Positions 54,394 through 62,831 of a stretch of DNA of 64,000 nt are shown here, one piece after another. This stretch comes from Halobacteriales archaeon QS_4_69_34 (GTDB lineage: Archaea; Halobacteriota; Halobacteria; Halobacteriales; Halococcaceae): contig PXRN01000018.1 of NCBI GenBank assembly GCA_003021045.1, forward strand, positions 27,399 through 91,398, in the 5' to 3' direction. A program made the translations under genes and the position numbers. The notes under the pieces were generated by a model. The model was given only the letters and a program-made list of their open reading frames with translations. It was not told the origin of the DNA and did no database searches. Every line of letters begins with the position of its first letter. Position 1 is the first letter of the stretch.

Positions 54394-54487
54394 CAGTCCG
54401 CGACGCCAGGACGGGGGACGAGCCCGCTTGGGCGCGTTCGAGCGCGTTTCGGGCTGTTGGGCGACACCTGCTTCGGCCCGCGATCGG

Positions 54488-55213
54488 TCAGAACGCGCCC
54501 AGCGACGACTGCTCGGCAGCCGCCAGCACGTCCCGACTGGTCTGCCACGACGCGCGCGCGAACGGCGGCAGGTCGCCGTGTTCGCGGACGTACTCGGCGA
54601 GAAATGCACGGGTGTGGGGGTCGCTCGGGTAGCCGCTTCCCACAGCGCCGTGCTCGACAGCCAGCCGCTCGATATGTGTGTCGCGGGCGACCTTGGCGAC
54701 GACGCTCGCCGCGCCCACGACCTCGTGGGACTCGTCCGCGCCGTGCTCGGCGACGACCTCCACGTCGGTCGACGTCTGCTCGGCGATTCGCCGGCCGAAC
54801 CGTTCGGCGTCGACGTCGCAGGCGTCGACCACGCCGGTCGGTCTCCCCGCTCGACGCTCGGCCACACGGTCCCCACCGGCGCGAGCAGCCTCGTCAGCGC
54901 CCCTTCCAGTCCCGTTCGCGGCGACGGGCGCATCGCCGAACAGTTCGGCGATCGCCTCGGCCGCTGCGGTCGCGGTGAGCGCGTTCAGCCCGGTTTCGGG
55001 GTCGTCGATCGCGGCGGGTGTGACCTCGACGACCGCAGTCTCCACCCGATCGTCGGCGCGCAGGTCGGCGGCCAGCCCCTCGCGGCGGGCCGGCGAGAGG
55101 CGCTTCGAATCACCGATTCCCGCGGGGAGGGCGGTCGGGGCAGCACGGACGGCGGCGACGAACAGCGACCCCAGGACGGGCCCACGACCGGCCTCGTCGA
55201 CGCCGAACTCCAT
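54488..55213 (-). CDS. rnhB: Ribonuclease HII
   Basis: A 241-residue nuclease removing ribonucleotides and RNA from RNA/DNA hybrids. Catalytic D6 and E7 in the opening GVDEAGRGPVLGS, then DACDVDAERFG (Asp) and VVAKVARDTHIE (Asp) complete the DEDD site. A low-complexity Gly/Ala/Arg insertion at about residues 94-124 is not present in most archaeal RNase HII enzymes. C-terminal DLPPFARASWQTSRDVL is as expected. It stands on the same strand as, and downstream of, pus10 and the small gene at 55377. Confidence 0.94.
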   Translation of the reverse strand: MEFGVDEAGRGPVLGSLFVAAVRAAPTALPAGIGDSKRLSPARREGLAADLRADDRVETAVVEVTPAAIDDPETGLNALTATAAAEAIAELFGDAPVAANGTGRGADEAARAGGDRVAERRAGRPTGVVDACDVDAERFGRRIAEQTSTDVEVVAEHGADESHEVVGAASVVAKVARDTHIERLAVEHGAVGSGYPSDPHTRAFLAEYVREHGDLPPFARASWQTSRDVLAAAEQSSLGAF

Positions 55214-55376
55214 GCCGCCGGCTCGCCCGGGGGGCTCAAAGCCGTGTCGGCGACGGAGCACTGCCCGGGCGGTGCCCGGCGGTAGGTGGTGGTCCGATCC
55301 GCCGGCGGGACGCTCCGCTCGCGGAGTGCTTCGGCAACGAAAAGCGTGGACTCGGCCGGGTCGGCGCGGCGACGGC

Positions 55377-55508
55377 TCAGTCGGCCGCCAGCGGCTCGGG
55401 CTCCTCGTCGCTCTCGTGTCGGTCGTCGGCCGTCGGCTCCAGTTCGGTCTCGTGCTCGCGCTCGGCCTCGGCCAGTCGTTCGTCGTCGGGGATGACGTGA
55501 TGGCACAT
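55377..55508 (-). CDS. 43-residue acidic protein beginning MCHH
   Basis: A short frame, MCHHVIPDDERLAEAEREHE followed by an acidic tail ending EPEPLAAD. It has good coding character: GC-rich third positions and acidic composition. The Cys-His-His start could bind metal. I recall similar tiny haloarchaeal proteins beginning MCHH, but no function is known to me. It stands alone between pus10 and rnhB. Confidence 0.6.
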   Translation of the reverse strand: MCHHVIPDDERLAEAEREHETELEPTADDRHESDEEPEPLAAD

Positions 55509-55632
55509 GGTTCGACGCCCCGTGCCACCGTTCGGCACGCGTCCACTTAGGCGCTGTGCCCACAGAGCGGGGGCGGGGGGAGGGGGACGCCATCGCCTTC
55601 TTGTTCGTTCTCCGGGCGGCGTCGGGCCCCTC

Positions 55633-57009
55633 TCACGTGCCGTGGAGGTACGCCGGATCGGCGAACGGCTCCTCGCCCTCGACGGCGAGCACGTCGAGCG
55701 CCGTGACCGTCGCGTCGACGCCGAGCTGGCCCGCCAGACTGGGCGCCGTCCGATCGGCGTCGCCGCTCACGAGCTCCTTGACGTACAGTCCACCCGCGCC
55801 GTCGACCTCGATCGTCGCGTGGCGTGGATCGTCGAGCTCGCCGTCGGCCCGGTAGACCTCGCGGGTCCGCACGCGGTCGGCACGCCGGTGGTCGACGCGC
55901 CCGGGCGTGCGCTGTGCGATCGTCGCGCCGTCGAGCGCGGCGAGCGCGTCGGCGAGCGCTTCCTCGACGACGGGTTCGGCGAACTCGACGGTCATCCTGT
56001 AGGTCTTGCTCGCGTCGAGTTCCTTCACGCGCTCGACCATCTCGTGGGTCGCCCGCCCGAGTCCCTCGACCGCCACCCGGCCGCCGGCGAAGTCCTCGAT
56101 CTCGGCTTCGAGTTCCTCGGTGTCGATCGCCCGTCGTCGGGGCTCCTTGACCTCGATCACGAACGGGCGACCCGTCCCCAGCATACGGGCGTCGACGTCC
56201 TCGCGCCCCGCGCCGTGGAAGACGCCCGCCGCGCCGTCCATCGCCTCGACGACGGGCGGCACGGTGAGCTCCTCGACGCTCGCTTCGTAGAGGTAGCCGC
56301 TGCCGCCACAGTGCTCGCAGGGCTCCTCGGCCGCGCTGCGTTCCGTTCCGTCGTTCGCACCGCCGTCCGTGCTGCCGTCGTCTTCGCCATCGCCGTCTTC
56401 CCCGTCGGCGGCCACGGCGAGCTGCTTCCCGCTTCCCCCGCACACACGGCAGGGCCACTCGGTCTGGGGGAGGCCCCGTTCGAGCTTGCGGTACCGCCCG
56501 TAGACGAACGCCGGATTGATCTGCACGTCTACGTCCTCGCGTTCGAGATTCAGCAGACAGAGCACGTCCGGGCGCTCGAAGTCCACCGCGGTCCCCGTGC
56601 GCTCGCCGACGCGCTTGCCGACCTCGCGGTTTAGCTCGGACTTGAACGACTCGCCTGCGTCCTCGGGGAAGCCGGCGCTCTCGCGCAGGAGGCGGTCGTT
56701 CGCCTCGATCAGCGGCGGGACGCGCGTCCCCACCTGGTAGGTCGCGAGGTCGACCTCCGAGAGCGCCCCGATACAGCGCTCGGCCCACGTCTCGAAGCGT
56801 GCGCACTCGCCCTCACAGACCCAGCACTCGCCGTCGAGTTCGAACTCGTCGACGGACTCGTCGGCGTCGAGCGCGACCGTGACGCGGAGGGCACGCCCGC
56901 GCTCGGCGTTCGAGAGCCCGAAGCTCCGCTCGGCGAAGGCCCGGCCGACGCAGGCGTCACAGACCGGGCCCTCGGCGATGACGGCCCGAGCATCGTCGAG
57001 GATCGTCAC
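55633..57009 (-). CDS. pus10: tRNA pseudouridine synthase Pus10
   Basis: A 458-residue enzyme making pseudouridine 54 and 55 in the tRNA T-loop of archaea. The N-terminal THUMP/zinc part has CDACVGRAF and CWVCEGEC cysteines. The catalytic domain has GAGREDVDARMLGTGRPF (catalytic Asp after RED-V-D) and KTYRMTVEFAEPV. An odd zinc-ribbon-like pair CRVCGGSGKQ and CEHCGGSGYL is split by a low-complexity insertion at about residues 196-226. GTG 57009 (MTILDDARAVIAEGPVCD) is supported by a minus-strand GGGTTACTC box 27 bases upstream; the frame is open further to 57072. Confidence 0.94.
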   Translation of the reverse strand: MTILDDARAVIAEGPVCDACVGRAFAERSFGLSNAERGRALRVTVALDADESVDEFELDGECWVCEGECARFETWAERCIGALSEVDLATYQVGTRVPPLIEANDRLLRESAGFPEDAGESFKSELNREVGKRVGERTGTAVDFERPDVLCLLNLEREDVDVQINPAFVYGRYRKLERGLPQTEWPCRVCGGSGKQLAVAADGEDGDGEDDGSTDGGANDGTERSAAEEPCEHCGGSGYLYEASVEELTVPPVVEAMDGAAGVFHGAGREDVDARMLGTGRPFVIEVKEPRRRAIDTEELEAEIEDFAGGRVAVEGLGRATHEMVERVKELDASKTYRMTVEFAEPVVEEALADALAALDGATIAQRTPGRVDHRRADRVRTREVYRADGELDDPRHATIEVDGAGGLYVKELVSGDADRTAPSLAGQLGVDATVTALDVLAVEGEEPFADPAYLHGT

Positions 57010-57120
57010 GGTCGTCCCGAGCAGTCGGCGGGAGTAACCCGTTTCGATCGCGCCCGGCCGCCACGGAGCCACGGGCAGGACAAGAGGGAAGGACGACGAT
57101 TCGCCCGTCGATCGCGGCGC

Positions 57121-57831
57121 TCACTCCGCACAGAGATCGACGAAGTTCCGGAGGATCCGCAGGCCCGTCTCGCCCGACTTCTCGGGGTGGAACTGCGTCC
57201 CGAACACCGTCCCCGAGTCGTCGGCGATCACGCTCGGGAACCGCGTCCCGTACCCGGTCGTCGCCACCGTCGCGCGCTCGTCGTCGGGCACGGCGTAGTA
57301 GGAGTGGACGAAGTAGGCGTACTCGCCGTCGACGGAGCCGCCGCGGGCGATTTCGTCGGCTCGGGGCGTCTCCGACGCCGCGGCGTCGACGCCCGCGACC
57401 AGCGGGTGCTCGCGCTCGACGGACAGCCCGTTCCAGCCCATGTGGGGGACCTTCAGATCGCCCGCAAAGCGGACGTTCCGGCCCGGGATCAGCGAGAGTC
57501 CCTCGGCGTCGCCCTCGCCGGCGTGGGCGGCCTCCTCGCTCGTCGTGAGGAGCATCTGCATTCCCAGACAGATGCCCAGCACCGGAGTGCCCGCCGCGGC
57601 CGCGTCGCGGATCGCCTCGCGGTAGGGGGCGGCGTTCTCGACGCCCTCGCGGAACGCACCGACCCCCGGGAGGACGATCCCGTCCGCCGACGCCAGCGCG
57701 TCCGGCTCCTCGGTGATCTCGACCGTGGCCCCGGCGCGTTCGAGTCCCCGGGTCGCGCTCCGGAGGTTCCCGAGGCCGTAGTCGAGCACGACCACCGAGG
57801 CGGCCGTCTGTGCCGCCGGTTGGATGCTCAT
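57121..57831 (-). CDS. hisH: Imidazole glycerol phosphate synthase glutaminase subunit
   Basis: A 236-residue class I glutamine amidotransferase that provides ammonia to HisF in histidine synthesis. The nucleophile is C88 in GICLGMQML, with LDYGLGNLRSATRGLERAGA at the N-terminus and the His-Glu pair in FGTQFHPEKSG. The VPHMGWN motif is HisH-specific. Start ATG 57831 (MSIQPAAQ) gives the family length. It is alone: no other his genes are in the window. Downstream comes pus10 with its own promoter. Confidence 0.95.
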   Translation of the reverse strand: MSIQPAAQTAASVVVLDYGLGNLRSATRGLERAGATVEITEEPDALASADGIVLPGVGAFREGVENAAPYREAIRDAAAAGTPVLGICLGMQMLLTTSEEAAHAGEGDAEGLSLIPGRNVRFAGDLKVPHMGWNGLSVEREHPLVAGVDAAASETPRADEIARGGSVDGEYAYFVHSYYAVPDDERATVATTGYGTRFPSVIADDSGTVFGTQFHPEKSGETGLRILRNFVDLCAE

Positions 57832-58974
57832 ACCGTCCCTAGGCCCGAGCCGGTCAAGTCGCTTTCCGTTCGCGCCCCCTCGAACGTTCGGTCGTTCCCC
57901 TGTAAGGTGACCCTCGCCTCCCGCGACGACGTACTGTGCGCAGTCGACGCCTCCGAGGTGATCCCGGCGACGACCCGCCTTCGTGTACGAACCACACCTC
58001 GATCCGGGAGCCCCCGAGTGGGCGAGGGTGTCGAACACCGCCACTCGCCACGAAGGCCGAGGAATCGTCGAGCACGGCGACGCTGTGGTGTATCTACCCC
58101 GGACTCCTCGAGCGCCCCTCGAATCCGGGGGCGGAGACGCGCTCGTATCGACCGGCGCGAGGACCGAATCGCCCCGGGATCGCGCCGACGCGGGTTTCGT
58201 ATCTCTACGATGGGTTTATGGCGGGAGGGCGCCGGGACCGCGGCCGTCGAGCGACGATCGAGCCGCCCTGTCATCCCGCTTCGAGTGGATCGGTTCGGCG
58301 GTCCGTTCCCCGGCGGTGCAGCCACGCTCGCCGACGATCGCCGCCATCGCTCGGATCGCCGACGAGCGTCCGATCGGCGTACTGTCGACCGTCGCTCGTG
58401 GAAGTCCGGCGTCCGCTGCCCGGCGGCAGACGTCGGGCGCTCCCGATCGCCGATCGCCGGTGGTTCCGACGCCGACGCTACTCCGGGGAGTGTTCGCGCC
58501 GGGCCACCGCCGTCGTGACCGACCCAGAGAGCGTTCCCGTCGGCAGCTTCAAACGCGACTGACCGACGACCCGCGGAGCGACAGCCCGCCGAGGTCATGC
58601 CGGGAGGCCGCGCCGGGCCGGATCGACGACCGTCGCTCGGTTCCGGAATCGACGGCCCCTAGCTCGCCGGAAAAACGGAGTCACGCGACAACTGTCTGCC
58701 GATCCCGAACTGTCCGTGATCCGCGGGCGGCGAGACGGGACTGTACCATACACCGATAGTCGATATATCAATCCGGGAGGGGTGGCGTTGCTAATTCCAC
58801 CCTCGTATTGCATGCAAACACCAAAATACACCTCTCATAGCGCGACGATCAGACCGAGTCAACCGGCTCAAAATGGTAATTCAGCACTCATCAATAAAAT
58901 TCTCGGATGAGAAGGTCGGAAAATTCTTCGGTGCGAAGAGATGTATCTCGCCGCAAGCGGCCACGGGCCGAGAA
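57832..58974. other. 1.1 kb stretch without a recognisable gene, leading into the accessory island
   Basis: All long frames here translate to Arg/Ser/Pro/Gly-rich sequence with no domain and no start-promoter pairing. GC stays high until about 58740, then falls sharply (ATATCAATCC, ACACCAAAATACACC, CAATAAAATTCTCGG), marking the border of the transposon-containing region. The high-GC part could be a degenerated gene or a lost-function remnant. Confidence 0.5.
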
Positions 58975-60690
58975 TCATATGAGTTTGACCAACTTCCGTT
59001 TGAGCATATCTAGAAACCGCGAGAGGTGGATGCGTGGTTTTTGTCGCACCTCTATTACCCCGATCCGCTCCTGTGCGAGGAAATCGACCAACAGCCACAG
59101 GTTGTAGACGGCACAGCCGAACGCGAAGTGGTACCAGCGCACCTCGAACTCCTTCGAGGTCGTCCACGCCGCGGCTTCCTTGACCTTCTCGTAGCTGGTC
59201 TCGATAGCGGCTCGGTCACGGTATCGTTCGATCTTGCGCTTCGTCTCCCGCCGGTCCAACCCGATCTCGTCGTCTACCTCGGTGTTGGTGTAGAACACCT
59301 GTTGCTTACTGCCCTCGTGAACCGAGTCGTCATCGTCCGGTGGGAGAACGACCAGGATCGTCGTCACGCGTGTCTGGACTGTCCCACCCCTGACAACACC
59401 GTGAATCGGGTAATCGTGCCTGACGTATACCTCGTCGTCGGGTATCCGGTCAAGGAGACGCTTGGTCCGGTCATTGTCCGGCACAGGCATCACGTACTTC
59501 GCGTTGCGCTTCTCGTTCAATGCAGCAATGGAATCGGCCCCGGGAAACTCACGGTCGGCGTAGATCATCCGGATGTTCACGAATTGTTCTGCTATACCGA
59601 CGAGCGTTCGCACGACGTTGCCCGGGCGGTAGGACTTATCCGCTCCCGGATAGGCGTCCGTTTCGGCGTGTTCGGTACTGCCGAGTGGCATCACGCCGAC
59701 AATGAAGTGTGTGTTCTCGCCGACGATGGCTGCCGTCGCAAACTTGTGACACCACTTGTAGTCCTTGCTGTCCGGAGTTCCCTGAAGCCACACCAACCCC
59801 TCGGTTTCACCCCGGTATGCCACGTAGGTGATGTCGATTGCGAGCGAGACGAAGGTGTCGAAGTCTTCTAACTCCCGGAGACGGGGCTTGGCGCGGGTAT
59901 ACGTCTTCTTGAGCGCGACGTTCATCATATCCGCTATTTCGTCGACGGACAGCTGCTTGATCGCTTTGAGCAGCGTTTCGCCACTCGGCCCGTCGAAATA
60001 GTAGGGATCTGCGTCCATGTCCGGATCGGGATTCAACATATCACCCAAGCTCTTTCCGGCACCATTTGCTGCCTCGTCCTTGATCGCCGCCACTGCTTCT
60101 AAGTCGAGAAGCTCATCGAGGTCGTATTGGGGGTCTCCCGGTCTGGGGAGCGAGAGTGCTTGGTAGACGACCGAGCGCAGCTCTTCGAGTACTTTACTCG
60201 ACTCCCGACGGAACAGCCGGTCGATCGTTCGCTCACTCGGATCGCTCCGCTTGGAACCGTCACCACCTGTCGCCGTGTTTCCAATCGCGTATCCAATTGG
60301 ACTACCCTGTGCAGCCGCTATCTGCCTGATCTGCTTGGCCCCTCGGCTCAGCGTTGCATCCAACCCCTCGAAACGGTACTTAGCAGCACGATAGAACGTG
60401 CTATTACTGGGGATTGCGTCGGGATCGAAACCGAATGCTGCTGCTAGCTTGGGATGGTCTTCGAGGTAATCACCGACCGTCGAGACGGCCCTCTCTTCGA
60501 CGTACGCCCAGAGGATCGCGAGAAACATCGGAGCGAACGGGAGAGGAGTGGCGGTCGGCTTCTCGTACTCGTCGTGATAGGCGTACTCTTCGACGTTGAG
60601 CGCCTCGGCGAGCTCGGGCCACTCGGTATTGGCGTCAATCTCCTCTTCGGCTTGTTCAACGAGGTCGGATCGATACTCGTCGCCGCTCAC
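58975..60690 (-). CDS. IS4-type DDE transposase
   Basis: A 571-residue transposase. DDE residues: D in LAIDITYVAYRG, D in MIYADREFPGADS, and E497 in the perfect IS4 YREK signature Y490-R493-E497-K504 (YRDRAAIETSYEKVK). N-terminal helices (PTATPLPFAPMFLAILWAYV) are DNA-binding-like. The full-length frame has no internal stop, so it may be active. Codon use is less GC-biased than in neighbours. I could not assign a named haloarchaeal IS; the size is larger than ISH3-like elements. Confidence 0.88.
   Translation of the reverse strand: MSGDEYRSDLVEQAEEEIDANTEWPELAEALNVEEYAYHDEYEKPTATPLPFAPMFLAILWAYVEERAVSTVGDYLEDHPKLAAAFGFDPDAIPSNSTFYRAAKYRFEGLDATLSRGAKQIRQIAAAQGSPIGYAIGNTATGGDGSKRSDPSERTIDRLFRRESSKVLEELRSVVYQALSLPRPGDPQYDLDELLDLEAVAAIKDEAANGAGKSLGDMLNPDPDMDADPYYFDGPSGETLLKAIKQLSVDEIADMMNVALKKTYTRAKPRLRELEDFDTFVSLAIDITYVAYRGETEGLVWLQGTPDSKDYKWCHKFATAAIVGENTHFIVGVMPLGSTEHAETDAYPGADKSYRPGNVVRTLVGIAEQFVNIRMIYADREFPGADSIAALNEKRNAKYVMPVPDNDRTKRLLDRIPDDEVYVRHDYPIHGVVRGGTVQTRVTTILVVLPPDDDDSVHEGSKQQVFYTNTEVDDEIGLDRRETKRKIERYRDRAAIETSYEKVKEAAAWTTSKEFEVRWYHFAFGCAVYNLWLLVDFLAQERIGVIEVRQKPRIHLSRFLDMLKRKLVKLI
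58975..60690 (-). mobile_element. Insertion sequence (ends not resolved)
   Basis: The transposase marks an insertion sequence. I compared about 120 bases on each side by eye and found no convincing terminal inverted repeats or target-site duplication, so only the coding part is given as the extent. AT-rich flanks on both sides suggest the true ends lie within about 150 bases. Confidence 0.6.
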
Positions 60691-61118
60691 AGCACCACCT
60701 CTCTAGATACGCGAGCGGAGGCGCAAGGCCAGCGTTCGCCGGCTTCAGGTGGGTGCTGTGGCATGGCGAGGCGGGTTCAGCTCTTGTCTATATTATTACT
60801 CCAGACTATACCTACTTTCTAGGGGCCGGATTGCCGATTTCCGCTTCCCGAGGTCCTATTGTCCCTGCCCCATCTCGGGACCGACCCCTGATAAGAAGTA
60901 TACGATAGGTTATACTTGTAGAAGGGTAGAAAACAAGTTACTCCATATCCAGTCTATTCGCACCTGCATGGAGCTATTCACGCGACCAGCCGGCCTTACC
61001 AGCAACATTGACCTCCAAAGTATGCTCCACCTCCAATTTAGAATGTGTATGGACTAGCTCCATTCTGGCTCTATATGTGGGTTATACCAACTCCGGGACG
61101 AAAGGCGATACCGAGCCC
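60691..61118. other. AT-rich region with two inverted repeats upstream of the winged-helix gene
   Basis: 428 bases, no gene supported. AAGTATA (60896-60902) and TATACTT (60911-60917) form a 7-base dyad, 8-base spacer. ATGGAGCTA (60968-60976) and TAGCTCCAT (61055-61063) form a perfect 9-base inverted repeat 78 bases apart. A GGTTATACC box at 61079-61087 may be the promoter of the 61119 gene; it shares GTTATAC with the first dyad, so autoregulation is possible. Confidence 0.45.
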
Positions 61119-61550
61119 ATGAGGGACGACCTCGATATTACCTCGTTTCTCGAGCAAGAGGGGGTCATTGGGATCCTCGTCAAACTGGATTCTTCCGAGG
61201 GGTTGCTATTCGGAGACCTCGAAGAGGCCACTCACATCTCACAGACGACTCTCTCGAATCGACTACAGCGAGGGCGAGAACTGAACCTATCCCGGATCAG
61301 GCGGAAAGCTCAGGATCACGGGAATGCGAAGCGATATCGATTGACAGATCGGGGAAAGCACCTGCGAAAACAACTGGTATCGGCCGGTTTGAAGGATTAC
61401 TACGAGCGTTATTCTCGACTGATAGAGCAAATGGAGGAGGGACGAGAGGAGGTCATCAAGTGGCTTGAAGACTCGTATATCACCGACCCGATGTGGGAGC
61501 CAGGAGGCGAGTACGACATTACTAATGTTAGGGACCGCGATATGTACTAA
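61119..61550 (+). CDS. Winged helix-turn-helix transcriptional regulator
   Basis: A 143-residue protein with a typical wHTH: IGILVKLDSSEGLLFGDLEE, ATHISQTTLSNRLQRGRELN (recognition helix region), and the wing KRYRLTDRGKHLRKQLVSAG. A C-terminal helix (YSRLIEQMEEGREEVIKWLE) may dimerise. It resembles MarR/HxlR/ArsR-like regulators of haloarchaeal plasmids and proviruses. Its less GC-rich codon use matches the island. ATG 61119 is chosen. It precedes the Orc1/Cdc6 gene by 133 bases. Confidence 0.8.
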   Translation: MRDDLDITSFLEQEGVIGILVKLDSSEGLLFGDLEEATHISQTTLSNRLQRGRELNLSRIRRKAQDHGNAKRYRLTDRGKHLRKQLVSAGLKDYYERYSRLIEQMEEGREEVIKWLEDSYITDPMWEPGGEYDITNVRDRDMY

Positions 61551-61635
61551 GCCGAGAGAGGTGTGTATTCGGCATGAAATGCCCAACACAAATGATATCT
61601 GATTGATCGTTTGAACGACCCCGAAAAATCGGAAA

Positions 61636-61668
61636 TCACACGCTTCCGTTTATGTGGGTAGCGTGTGA
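61636..61668 (+). promoter_or_regulatory. Inverted repeat bracketing the cdc6 TATA box
   Basis: TCACACGC (61636-61643) and GCGTGTGA (61661-61668) are perfect 8-base inverted repeats around CGTTTATGTGG, whose TATA-like centre is about 30 bases before ATG 61684. CCGA-AAAA-TCGG at 61621-61632 lies just upstream. This could be an operator for the adjacent regulator, or an origin-type element bound by the Orc1/Cdc6 protein. Confidence 0.5.
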
Positions 61669-61683
61669 GCGGGCCGGTCACCG

Positions 61684-62694
61684 ATGGCAATGATCACCGA
61701 TGCCCACGTGCTCCGGCCGGAGTTCGTCCCCAGTGATGTGGTTCACCGAGATTCGGAGGTGCGCCACCTCTCAAAAGCGCTTCGACCGATCACCGACGGC
61801 GAGCCCGGCGAAACCGCGCTCCTCGGTGGGCCATCCGGAGCGGGGAAGACCTGCATCGCGCGGTTCGCCGTCCAACGGCTACGCGAAAATGCACTCGGAA
61901 TCAATACTCAGTACGTCAACTGCTGGGAGGACTATTCGCGGTTCAAGACGCTCTACCGGCTCCTCAAAGGCATCGACCGCGCCTTCGATGTTCACCGCCA
62001 GTCCACCCCGAAAGACGAACTCCTTGAACGCCTGCGCGATCACGATGGCTCACCATACGTGGTCGTTCTTGACGAAGCCGATCAGCTTGACGACACGGGC
62101 GTCCTCTACGACCTCTACCGGACCACCGGACTCACGATGGTGTTGATCGCCAACCGTCGGGAGGACCTCTTCTCGCGGCTCGACAGCCGCCTCGTAAGCC
62201 GTCTCCAGACCACTACTCACGTTCGCTTCGAGAAGTACGGCTTCGATGCGCTTGTCTCGATCCTCGAAGATCGCGTCCGGTGGGGGCTTCGGGAGAGCGC
62301 GATCTCCACCGACCAGCTCCAGACGATTGCCGACGACGCCGCTGGCGATGCCCGTGTCGCCATTACTGTCCTTCGCACTGCGGCACGCAGAGCCGATCAG
62401 GATGACGCCGATTCGATCACCGACGAGGACGTCGCCGAAGCGATTCCGGAAGCGAAAGCGGAAATCACCCAGAAGAGTACCCGGAGGCTCACCGACGATC
62501 AGCGGACCCTCTACGAGATCGTCACCGAACACGGAGAAATCGCCCCCGGCGATCTCTACGAGCGCTACACTGAGCGGGTGAGCAGCCCCCGGAGTAAGCG
62601 TATGGTGCGGAACTACCTCCGGAAACTGTGCCACTACAATCTTCTTGTTGCCGAGGGCGAGAATCGCGGGCGCACCTACCACTCCGTCTCCTGA
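61684..62694 (+). CDS. cdc6: Orc1/Cdc6-family replication initiator-like AAA+ protein
   Basis: A 336-residue AAA+ ATPase. Walker A is GGPSGAGKT (K55), Walker B is VVVLDEADQ (D130, E131), sensor 1 lies in LTMVLIANRREDLFSRLDSR, and the C-terminal winged-helix (SPRSKRMVRNYLRKLCHYNL) contacts DNA. These proteins bind origins and load MCM. At 336 residues it is shorter than the usual 370-450, as seen in plasmid, provirus and accessory copies. Start ATG 61684 (MAMITDAHVL) or 61690. Position beside a transposase, regulator and nuclease suggests an integrated replicon. Confidence 0.9.
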   Translation: MAMITDAHVLRPEFVPSDVVHRDSEVRHLSKALRPITDGEPGETALLGGPSGAGKTCIARFAVQRLRENALGINTQYVNCWEDYSRFKTLYRLLKGIDRAFDVHRQSTPKDELLERLRDHDGSPYVVVLDEADQLDDTGVLYDLYRTTGLTMVLIANRREDLFSRLDSRLVSRLQTTTHVRFEKYGFDALVSILEDRVRWGLRESAISTDQLQTIADDAAGDARVAITVLRTAARRADQDDADSITDEDVAEAIPEAKAEITQKSTRRLTDDQRTLYEIVTEHGEIAPGDLYERYTERVSSPRSKRMVRNYLRKLCHYNLLVAEGENRGRTYHSVS

Positions 62695-62831
62695 AGTTCT
62701 TCAGCGGGTACCGGAACAACCAGAAACCCGGCCCACGAGTATACGTGCTTCTCAGCGGTCTCTGGTCTTGGGATGAGACAGTTCGCAACCGACCCACGGC
62801 GGACGAGTTCAGTGAGGTGGAGGTGAAGGTA

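Noticed and set aside
49630..54933. A 1767-codon open frame on the minus strand
   Set aside because: Only its last 528 codons (SerA) are protein-like; the rest is antisense to the MMPL exporter and is Arg/Glu/Gly-rich, a usual shadow in high-GC genomes.
58861..60840. Terminal inverted repeats of the insertion sequence
   Set aside because: Only 5-6 base similarities were found by eye, not better than chance.
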